DNA from: Desulfobacteraceae bacterium | GTDB lineage: Bacteria > Desulfobacterota > Desulfobacteria > Desulfobacterales > Desulfobacteraceae | Direction: 5' to 3' | NCBI GenBank assembly: GCA_015486915.1 | Contig: WFQS01000078.1 | Span: forward strand, 1 to 11,986 | DNA length: 11,986 bases | Shown: in pieces, positions 1 through 5,911 of the stretch | How the letters are laid out: the number at the start of each line of letters is the position of its first letter | How positions within the stretch are numbered: the stretch's first letter is position 1 | Notes under the pieces: model-generated | Seen by the model: the letters and a program-made list of their open reading frames with translations, nothing else | Told to the model about the DNA's origin: nothing | The model's database searches: none | Translations under genes and position numbers: made by a program

Positions 1-59
1 GTGATGGAGGTTTTGCCTACCCCTCCTTTACCGCTTGTAATTGTGATGACTCTTGTCAT
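1..59 (-). CDS. MinD/FlhG-like P-loop ATPase, N-terminal fragment (cut by window edge)
   Basis: Only the first 19 codons are in the window. They read MTRVITITSGKGGVGKTSI, which is a hydrophobic beta strand followed directly by a deviant Walker A motif (KGGVGKT) with the signature lysine of the MinD/ParA/FlhG family. These ATPases typically dimerise on ATP and position division sites, flagella, pili or chromosomes. The very short N-terminus before the P-loop fits MinD or FlhG better than ParA proteins that carry an N-terminal DNA-binding domain. The ATG overlaps the TGA stop of the upstream gene (56-1120) as ATGA. I see no clear Shine-Dalgarno sequence in front, so translation is probably coupled to the upstream gene. 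The exact subfamily (MinD, FlhG/FleN, CpaE, PilZ-linked) cannot be decided from 19 residues. Confidence 0.85.
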   Translation of the reverse strand, partial: MTRVITITSGKGGVGKTSI

Positions 60-1120
60 GGATTTAATTTGTCATAAATTGGTTTTGCAATAAGATGAAC
101 ACCGTCACTGTCACCGGACAGTGTAATCAAAAGTTTTGAGTAACTTTTGCAGTGGGTAAGTAATTTGAAATTTTCACCTATAAAAACCATAAAGGAAGAA
201 AATTGATTCGATTTTGCATTTTTCCCGGTGAGTTGTCTCAATAATTCATATTTTGAATACAGGTTACGGATAAGATGCTTTTCCTTTTCAGGATTTGAAA
301 TCATGGTTTTATATTTAAAAAAAAGTACAGGTTCCTTTTTTACAGTCTGCGACAGAGGCATTACAATTGATTTGCTTTCTTTTGCATCACTTTGCCTATT
401 CAGGGGGGAATCAAAATCGGTAAAAGAGATGTTGTATAATTTTCGGTAAAGTGATTTAAAATGCTGCATGGGAACGAAAACAGGTATTATTCTGTAATTT
501 GGAAGCTTGAAGTTCAGGTTATAAATAAAACCTAAGGTTTCAGGGGCTGTAATTCCCATAATAAAAGAGTTTTTCTTTTTTATCATTGGGATTGCGCGTT
601 TGTTATATGCCACATCTTTATTTAAAAGGGAAATCAGTTTTTCTTTATCATTTTTATCATAGGCAAAACGGTTCACATGTCTGTATGGGATACGGTAAAG
701 TTCAAATATTCTCTGCTGGAGACGATTAACACTGATAATATTGTGTTTTTCAATGAGATCAAAAAAAGAATAAACGCCACGTTTCTGCTCCTCAATGAGC
801 TGATCTGTTTTTTCACGTGGAATTTTTTCATTATTGACAAGCAGTTTTTCCATGGTGTAAATTTTATTATTTTCATGGAGGATCGAATAAAGGTCAACGG
901 GCGTGATGAGGTTCATATCACATAAAATCGTTCCCAACAGACTGACGGGTTCATTAGAATAAGATCCGGTGAAAAAAGATTTTTTTCTTTTTTCCTGAAT
1001 TGCAAGGGCATGTTTAATATCTTTTGAAGTAACAAGACCGGCTTCAACAAGAATCTTTCCTGTTTTCATGGTATTTATTGTATTAGCGGAGGGACCCGAT
1101 TTTTTACGAATGCGCATCAC
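56..1120 (-). CDS. MshEN-like (GspE/PilB N-terminal domain) protein without ATPase domain
   Basis: This is a 354-residue soluble protein with no signal peptide or membrane helix. Residues about 20-230 resemble the N-terminal region of type II secretion and type IV pilus ATPases (GspE, PilB, MshE). There are helical repeat units near 19-42 (KTGKILVEAGLVTSKDIKHA), 61-84, 90-112 and 118-141. An alpha/beta part from about 143 to 229 follows, starting IPYRHVN and containing AIPMIKKKNSFIMGITAP. In MshE this domain binds cyclic di-GMP through RLGxxLVxxG-type repeats. Here repeat 1 keeps G22, L25, G28 and Q42 but has KT for RL, and the other repeats are more degenerate. No Walker A or B motif follows, so it cannot be a secretion ATPase. 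Residues about 235-354 are unrecognised. The start is GTG at 1120 or ATG at 1117, with GGGA 8 bases before the GTG. It overlaps the hybrid kinase gene by 17 bases and the MinD-like gene by 4, so it probably acts in the same pathway. Specific function is unknown. Confidence 0.8.
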   Translation of the reverse strand: MMRIRKKSGPSANTINTMKTGKILVEAGLVTSKDIKHALAIQEKRKKSFFTGSYSNEPVSLLGTILCDMNLITPVDLYSILHENNKIYTMEKLLVNNEKIPREKTDQLIEEQKRGVYSFFDLIEKHNIISVNRLQQRIFELYRIPYRHVNRFAYDKNDKEKLISLLNKDVAYNKRAIPMIKKKNSFIMGITAPETLGFIYNLNFKLPNYRIIPVFVPMQHFKSLYRKLYNISFTDFDSPLNRQSDAKESKSIVMPLSQTVKKEPVLFFKYKTMISNPEKEKHLIRNLYSKYELLRQLTGKNAKSNQFSSFMVFIGENFKLLTHCKSYSKLLITLSGDSDGVHLIAKPIYDKLNP

Positions 1121-3104
1121 CGCGGTTTTCCCGTGTCAGCAGCGTTGTTATTTTTTCACTTAATTGTTCTATCCTATATGGTTTTTTCAGAAACGCACTG
1201 GTTTTATCTTTTAATAAAAGGTCGATTTCATTTGTTTTTTTGTACCCGGTAATTATCAGAACCCTGGAATCTGGGTTTATTTTTTTAATATATTCAAATG
1301 TTTCAGCCCCATTTAAGCCGGGCATCACCATGTCTAAGATCACAAGGGAAATCCTGTTATGGTCTTTAAGATATTTTTTTATTCCATCCTGACCGCTGTC
1401 TGCCGTGATAACATTAAAACCCATGGCTTCAAGCATATTTGAGGATTGTTCCAGAATTTCCACATCATCGTCTATAACAATAATTGTGCTTTGTTCAGCA
1501 TGATTCCGACCCCTTTCAGCAGATATTGAGTCCCTTCTGAAAATGTCTTCATTGCTTAACGGTTCTGTTTCATTATTGGATGCATAAAGGTAGATTGTGA
1601 AGATGGCACCATGTCCGGGTTCGCTTGCAACAAGGATTTTTCCATGATGTTTTTTTATTATACCGTAAGCCGAAGACAGACCAAGGCCAGTACCCTTATT
1701 TCGATTTTTTGTTGTAAAAAAAGGGTCAAATATTTTTTTCTGAATATTTTTTTCAATGCCGCATCCAGTATCTTTAACAGTCAGTTTTATGTATTTTCCA
1801 CTGACACAGTTAAGGTTATCAGCCTGTTTATTATCCAGCACTATATTTTCACTTTTAATAAAAATGTCTCCACCTTTTGGCATGGCATGGTGTGCGTTCA
1901 TTAATAAGTTCAAAAACACCTGCTCCATCTGACTGACATCAACTGCAACGGGCCAGAGATCTTTTGCAAGGTCAAGTTGAATATCAATATTTTTTTTCGA
2001 AATGGAAAAAAGTTCCAGAGTATCTTTAATGGCGTAGTTCATATTAATGGGCTTAGTATTATAATCACCGCCCCTTGCAAAATTCAAAAGTTGTCTTGCA
2101 ATATTAGATCCTCTGTTTATATGCCGTTCAATGGCATTAAATTTTTCATAGCATGGATGATTTTTATCAATTTCCATTTTCATAATTGTCGCCTGCCCCT
2201 GAATATTCATGAGCAGGTTGTTGAAATTATGGGCAATACCGCCTGCAAGCACTCCTACTGCCTCCATTTTCTGGCTGTATATCAATTGTTTCTCAAATTC
2301 TTTTCTATAACTGATATCCCGCCCCACAATGCATAATTCAGGGTTGTCCTGATGATTTCCACTGCCGTTGGAAAATGAGAAGCTGCTTTTCTTTATTTCC
2401 AGATGCACTAGTTTTTTATCATCAGAACCATCATTTTTGCATTCCATTCGAATTTCAGTTCCAAGGTCTGCCCGCCTGCTGTTTTTTGAACGTCTGTCGT
2501 TGAGGAAGAAATGCAGTTTTTTACGGTCTGCTTCATACACGAGATCCATTATAGGCTTATTAAGAATTATTTCAGAAGGATAGCCAAGTGTTGTCTCAAA
2601 AGTTTTATTCACAAAAGTTAAATAAAACTTTTGATCCAGCATAAAAAACAGATCAGGAGAATTGTGAATTATATCACTGTACTTTTTTTGCGCCATTCTG
2701 AACATGGAAGTAATTTTTCTGTTTTCCGTTTTAAGTTTTTTCTGTTCAATGGCGTTGTTCACAGTATTCACAAGTTCTTCATATTTAAAGGGTTTTTTCA
2801 GGTAATCATATGCACCTTTTTTCAGGGCAAGTATTGCTGAGTCAACGCTTGCTCTTCCAGTCATCATTATAAAAGGAACATCGGGGAAATTGGAGATTGC
2901 ATAATCCATGAACACAAATCCATCTTTATCCGGCATCTGCTTGTCCACAAGAAAAAGGTCAAATTTATTATTTTCTGCAAGTACAACAGATTCATCAACG
3001 GAATGAGCAACCTTTACATCAAAACCCTGCATTGTCAGAAAAACGCGTATGGATTCGCAGAATCTGATTTCATCATCTGTTACTAAAATTTTTGAAGTAT
3101 TCAT
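1104..3104 (-). CDS. hybrid sensor histidine kinase: REC-PAS-HisKA-HATPase-REC
   Basis: This is a cytoplasmic phosphorelay protein of 666 residues, numbered from the ATG at 3104. The N-terminal receiver domain (about 4-120) has the acidic pair D11/E12, phospho-acceptor D54 in FLVDKQMP, and K104. A PAS domain follows (about 137-260). The HisKA domain has the H box [11 protein letters not shown] with phospho-accepting H282. The ATPase domain (about 380-500) shows the N box ([11 protein letters not shown]), the G1 box (DTGCGI), FDPFFTTK and GTGLGLS. The C-terminal receiver (about 531-645) has a DDD pocket, D581 in ILDMVMPG, and K631. There are no membrane segments, so the input is intracellular or comes through the first receiver. 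The frame stays open to an ATG at 3194, but those 30 extra codons lie within the palindromic repeat. AAGGG about 12 bases upstream supports 3104. The stop lies inside the next gene, giving a 17-base overlap. The upstream HDOD kinase could phosphorylate its N-terminal receiver; this is inference. Confidence 0.93.
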   Translation of the reverse strand: MNTSKILVTDDEIRFCESIRVFLTMQGFDVKVAHSVDESVVLAENNKFDLFLVDKQMPDKDGFVFMDYAISNFPDVPFIMMTGRASVDSAILALKKGAYDYLKKPFKYEELVNTVNNAIEQKKLKTENRKITSMFRMAQKKYSDIIHNSPDLFFMLDQKFYLTFVNKTFETTLGYPSEIILNKPIMDLVYEADRKKLHFFLNDRRSKNSRRADLGTEIRMECKNDGSDDKKLVHLEIKKSSFSFSNGSGNHQDNPELCIVGRDISYRKEFEKQLIYSQKMEAVGVLAGGIAHNFNNLLMNIQGQATIMKMEIDKNHPCYEKFNAIERHINRGSNIARQLLNFARGGDYNTKPINMNYAIKDTLELFSISKKNIDIQLDLAKDLWPVAVDVSQMEQVFLNLLMNAHHAMPKGGDIFIKSENIVLDNKQADNLNCVSGKYIKLTVKDTGCGIEKNIQKKIFDPFFTTKNRNKGTGLGLSSAYGIIKKHHGKILVASEPGHGAIFTIYLYASNNETEPLSNEDIFRRDSISAERGRNHAEQSTIIVIDDDVEILEQSSNMLEAMGFNVITADSGQDGIKKYLKDHNRISLVILDMVMPGLNGAETFEYIKKINPDSRVLIITGYKKTNEIDLLLKDKTSAFLKKPYRIEQLSEKITTLLTRENRGDAHS

Positions 3105-3120
3105 TTTTATACAGCCCTTA

Positions 3121-3285
3121 AGGATCGAAAATTTTATAAGTTGAACGAAATTGCTTGTCTTCTTTTCCCATCTACTTCGTTGCATCAAAGGCAAAAATAC
3201 GTTGAGTATGCAACCTTTAATGCGCCTTGTACATGGGGTAGGAATTCTGCGCTATTTCTGTTCAACTTATTTCATCTCCGATCCT
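3121..3285 (+). repeat. palindromic interspersed repeat, copy A (165 bp)
   Basis: This is one of three copies of an unnamed palindromic element. It begins AGGATCGAAAATTTTATAAG and ends TTATTTCATCTCCGATCCT, so its ends are terminal inverted repeats. The interior has further inverse symmetry (GCATCAAAGG against CCTTTAATGC, and ATAC-GTTGA-GTAT at the centre). Compared with copy B it has four scattered substitutions and three altered blocks near 3161-3170, 3190-3197 and 3235-3243, each one base longer. It lies between the HDOD kinase stop and the hybrid kinase start, so it would be transcribed as a long stem-loop if the two genes share a message. No convincing target-site duplication is visible. 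It encodes nothing credible. Confidence 0.92.
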
Positions 3286-3360
3286 AACCAAAAATATTTA
3301 CGTATTCCTTTACTAATAAGTTTGATAAAAGTTTCCATTTTGTTTTCAAATCTGTGCCAG

Positions 3361-5511
3361 CTATGAAACAGGCAGAATTATTTTAAAAACGGTTCCCGTG
3401 CCATGGGTTGTTTCACATTCAATTGTTCCGTTTATGCGGGTTACTATGTTTTTGACAATGGACAGGCCAAGTCCGGAATGACCTTCTTTTTTTGTGCTGT
3501 TATAAGGTTCAAAAATTTTTGATCTTATTTTATCAGGTATTCCAGGTCCATTATCCTTTATAATGATCTCCAGTTTACCGGGTATTTTTCTTTTTTCATC
3601 TATCATGATTTTTTCTGATCCTGGAATACGCCTTGTTATGATTTCAATTTTCCCACCATTTTCCATTGCTTCAGCAGCATTTTTGATCAGATTTATCAAA
3701 ATTTGTTTTAATCCGTTTTTACAGGTTTTTACCCGGGAAAGAGAAGTATCCGGAATAAATACCGCATCAATCCCCTTGGATAATAGAAGGGTTTTTTTAA
3801 CAATTGTCAATATGGACGCAAAAAAATTATTTAGATCAATAAATTCAAATTCTTCTGTAAAAGGTGCTGCAAAATTGGAAAGCTGTGCTACAAGGGATGA
3901 AATACGATCAATTTCTTCATTTATAACAACAAGTTCTTTTTGTGCCGGATGTTTATCCGGGAGTTTCAGGCTTAAAATTTTCAGATAACTTGTTATTATG
4001 CCAAGGGGGTTGTTTATTTCATGTATAATCCCCCGGGTGGTATCGGATGCTGCGCTTACCCTTTCATTCTCAACTGACTTTTTTTTGTCAGCATGGTGGC
4101 TGATATTATTTATACAAAGGGCAGATAATTTTGCAAGCATTTCAATCATACCGGAATTATGAACCATATCCAGTGCATTTTTTTCAGACACACCTATTAC
4201 AATTACTCCAAGGGGTTTTCCATTTACAAGCATTGGAAAGCAGAACATCTCCTCTGCCTTCATCAATCTCATGATCTGGGTGTCGGAGATTGCGATCTCA
4301 TTTTGTTTATCAAAGTTGAGCGAACTTATAAAAGATTTTTTGGTTAAAGACCTTATCAACATGCTTTTTCTGTTGGTAAAAGGTATGGCTATACTATTTA
4401 TAATTTTTGTCCTGGTGTTCTCTTTATGGCTGTATCCTGTCAGCATATGCCTTTTTTCATCGTATAGAAAATAAAAAAGGCCCTGCACAAAAAACAGGAT
4501 TTTAATACCTGCATCCACTTCATTGAGAATATCCTGCCTGTTTGTTACGCCTAATAGATTTTCAATGGTTCCAAATATTAAAGATGTTTGTTCTACTTTG
4601 ATTTTCAGGAAATCCTCAGCAAGTTGTTTTGAAATTTCCTCCTGTTTTTGACTATGGTCTTCCTCAGAATTGAAGTCAGGTATTTCAATGCCAAGGTCGT
4701 CGGCCTGACTGTTCACATCTTTTTGCGCATTTAAAAGAAGCGGTTGCGCTTCATCTTCCTTAATCCCGGACATAAGAAAGAACCTTGAAGCATTTTCATC
4801 ATATTTAAAATCCGACAGTCTGTTTGCTGTAAAAACGATTTTCACAAGGGGAAGGGCTGAAATAATTCGTGTTTCATCCTCATTTACGTAAAGCACAGCG
4901 TCACATATCAGGGGATTCAAATTCCACTGGGTGCAGAGCCAGGCACCAGCTTCAAATCTTGTTATCTGAAATTGTTTTTTTTCGGCAGAGATTATATCAT
5001 GCTCATTTTTATTTTTTGCAAGTATGGATGAATACTCATCTGAAAATACAGATAAAAAAAGAAGAAACCCGATATCATGGATTAAACCTGCAAGATAAGC
5101 CTCATCAGGATCAGCATCTCCGGTCTGTTCTGCAATTTTTTTTGAAATAACAGCAGTTGCAAATGAATGGTACCAGAATTTATTCATATTCCATTCAGGT
5201 GTTTCATCAGGCATTTTAAATACATGCATAACTGCCATACTTATTGCAAGGTTTCTGATGTTATTTATGCCAAGGTAAACAACTGCTGTCTCAACACTTC
5301 TGATCTCCTCTTTGATATTGACGCTGGCAGAAGCCATGATGTCCATTATACGGGCAGTTAAGCCGGGGTCAGCAGAAATAATTTCTATTAATTCTGCGGT
5401 TTGAGTATCCTCTCTGTTACAGGCTTCAATCAGGTTCATTATAACCTGGGGCAGTTTTGGCAGTTTGCCGGAGTATTTTATTTCATTCAGGACAGGATTT
5501 GAAAGGTACAA
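3361..5511 (-). CDS. HDOD-GAF-histidine kinase fusion
   Basis: This is a 716-residue protein without membrane helices. An HDOD domain fills about 10-210; it includes AYLAGLIHDIG with H145/D146 but lacks a full HD phosphohydrolase metal site. A linker follows (about 250-310), then a GAF-like sensor (about 325-465). The HisKA domain has the H box GIIHEINNPLG with H497. The HATPase domain (about 598-716) shows the N box ILINLIKNAAEAM, G1 DNGPGIP, IFEPYNSTK and the G2 box GHSGLGLS. HDOD domains commonly act as signalling scaffolds in bacteria; GAF domains often sense small molecules or redox state. The start is TTG at 5511, chosen because GGAG lies 6 bases upstream and no ATG or GTG is suitably placed. 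It leads a minus-strand cluster with the hybrid kinase 256 bp downstream. Repeat copies in the same orientation sit on both sides. There is no receiver domain, so its phosphate probably goes to a partner such as the neighbouring receiver domains. Confidence 0.93.
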   Translation of the reverse strand: MYLSNPVLNEIKYSGKLPKLPQVIMNLIEACNREDTQTAELIEIISADPGLTARIMDIMASASVNIKEEIRSVETAVVYLGINNIRNLAISMAVMHVFKMPDETPEWNMNKFWYHSFATAVISKKIAEQTGDADPDEAYLAGLIHDIGFLLFLSVFSDEYSSILAKNKNEHDIISAEKKQFQITRFEAGAWLCTQWNLNPLICDAVLYVNEDETRIISALPLVKIVFTANRLSDFKYDENASRFFLMSGIKEDEAQPLLLNAQKDVNSQADDLGIEIPDFNSEEDHSQKQEEISKQLAEDFLKIKVEQTSLIFGTIENLLGVTNRQDILNEVDAGIKILFFVQGLFYFLYDEKRHMLTGYSHKENTRTKIINSIAIPFTNRKSMLIRSLTKKSFISSLNFDKQNEIAISDTQIMRLMKAEEMFCFPMLVNGKPLGVIVIGVSEKNALDMVHNSGMIEMLAKLSALCINNISHHADKKKSVENERVSAASDTTRGIIHEINNPLGIITSYLKILSLKLPDKHPAQKELVVINEEIDRISSLVAQLSNFAAPFTEEFEFIDLNNFFASILTIVKKTLLLSKGIDAVFIPDTSLSRVKTCKNGLKQILINLIKNAAEAMENGGKIEIITRRIPGSEKIMIDEKRKIPGKLEIIIKDNGPGIPDKIRSKIFEPYNSTKKEGHSGLGLSIVKNIVTRINGTIECETTHGTGTVFKIILPVS

Positions 5512-5534
5512 GGCAATCTCCGTATTTATAGTTT

Positions 5535-5550
5535 TTTAAAACGGCCATGA
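5535..5550 (-). promoter_or_regulatory. 16-bp motif shared with the glnE upstream region
   Basis: The plus strand reads TTTAAAACGGCCATGA, 24 bp upstream of the TTG start of the HDOD kinase gene. Nearly the same word, TTTAAAAACGGTCATGA, lies at 10653-10669, 44 bp upstream of glnE. Both are in the same orientation relative to their gene. It could be a shared operator or promoter part, or chance in AT-rich DNA. Confidence 0.3.
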
Positions 5551-5559
5551 AATTACAGA

Positions 5560-5589
5560 TAGACAGCCTGCAGCTCCCGGCATTGTCTA
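5560..5589. promoter_or_regulatory. inverted repeat in the HDOD kinase upstream region
   Basis: TAGACA (5560-5565) pairs with TGTCTA (5584-5589), and GCC pairs with GGC inside, with a 2-base bulge and a 10-base loop. It lies about 50 bp upstream of the HDOD kinase start. No T-tract follows on either strand, so an operator or 5' leader stem is more likely than a terminator. No regulator is identified. Confidence 0.3.
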
Positions 5590-5610
5590 ATAATAAATAT
5601 TGACTTACTT

Positions 5611-5772
5611 GGGATCGGAAATTTTATAAGTTGAACGATATTGCTTGTCTTTCGGCCCATCTACTTCGTTGCATCAAAGGCCGAATACGTTGAGTATGCA
5701 ACCTTTAATGCGCCTTGTACATGGGCCGAAATTCTGCGCTATTTCTGTCCAACTTATTTCATCTCCGATCCT
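5611..5772 (+). repeat. palindromic interspersed repeat, copy B (about 162 bp)
   Basis: This is the second copy, in the same orientation as copy A. It runs from GGGATCGGAAATTTTATAAG to TTATTTCATCTCCGATCCT. Reverse-complementing it gives nearly the same sequence back: CGGCCCAT (left) matches ATGGGCCG (right), and the two ends match as GGATCGG. It differs from copy C at four positions over 148 bases. Two of those four are a compensatory T-A to C-G change in the stem. It lies between the acyl-CoA ligase and the HDOD kinase gene. There is no internal open frame of interest and no transposase nearby. Confidence 0.93.
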
Positions 5773-5803
5773 TGTTTTATTGTAATGCATTAAATTATGG
5801 TCG

Positions 5804-5877
5804 TTTGTGATTGATGTACAATCACATATCAATATGCCTGTTTACTAAATGTGCATAATAAGAAATATTTGTGATTG
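5804..5877. promoter_or_regulatory. cluster of three TGTGATTG words, including a perfect inverted repeat
   Basis: TTTGTGATTG occurs at 5804-5813 and again at 5868-5877. The inverted word CAATCACA at 5819-5826 forms a perfect 8-bp dyad with 5806-5813 across a 5-base spacer. The half-site resembles CRP/FNR-type TGTGA, but the spacing (TGTGA-N11-TCACA) does not fit the CRP consensus. It lies 3' of the acyl-CoA ligase gene and could equally be an RNA stem in that message. Confidence 0.3.
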
Positions 5878-5911
5878 CCCTTCAAGTCAAGAACAAAATT
5901 TGTTTTTCTGA

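Larger units (their letters stand above)
5512..5911. other. 400-bp gene-free interval between the acyl-CoA ligase and the HDOD kinase gene
   Basis: I see no credible coding region here. From right to left along the minus strand it holds the 3' flank of the acyl-CoA ligase gene with three TGTGATTG words (5804-5877), palindromic repeat copy B (5611-5772), a GC-containing hairpin (5560-5589), and a 16-bp motif at 5535-5550 that recurs upstream of glnE. The promoter of the HDOD kinase gene is expected between the repeat and 5511, but no strong -35/-10 pair is evident. No classic hairpin plus T-tract terminator is visible after the ligase gene. Confidence 0.7.

Noticed and set aside
3121..3285. 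Repeats as a CRISPR array or insertion sequence
   Set aside because: The copies are dispersed kilobases apart, lack spacer periodicity, and carry no transposase frame; they fit a non-autonomous palindromic repeat instead.
3151..3366. 71-codon plus-strand open frame through repeat copy A
   Set aside because: It is encoded almost wholly by the palindromic repeat, has no ribosome site, and equivalent peptides appear at the other copies only because the DNA repeats.
3563..3988. 141-codon plus-strand open frame opposite the HDOD kinase C-terminus
   Set aside because: It mirrors the conserved kinase ATPase domain on the other strand and has no ribosome site or family resemblance.
1..5511. Defence system or toxin-antitoxin locus
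   Set aside because: Searching the genes by motif shows only signalling and MinD/MshEN-like domains; no nuclease, toxin, reverse transcriptase or STAND NTPase motifs are visible.
5804..5826. Consensus CRP or FNR binding site
   Set aside because: TGTGA and TCACA are present but separated by 11 bases rather than 6, and the FNR pattern TTGAT-N4-ATCAA is not met.
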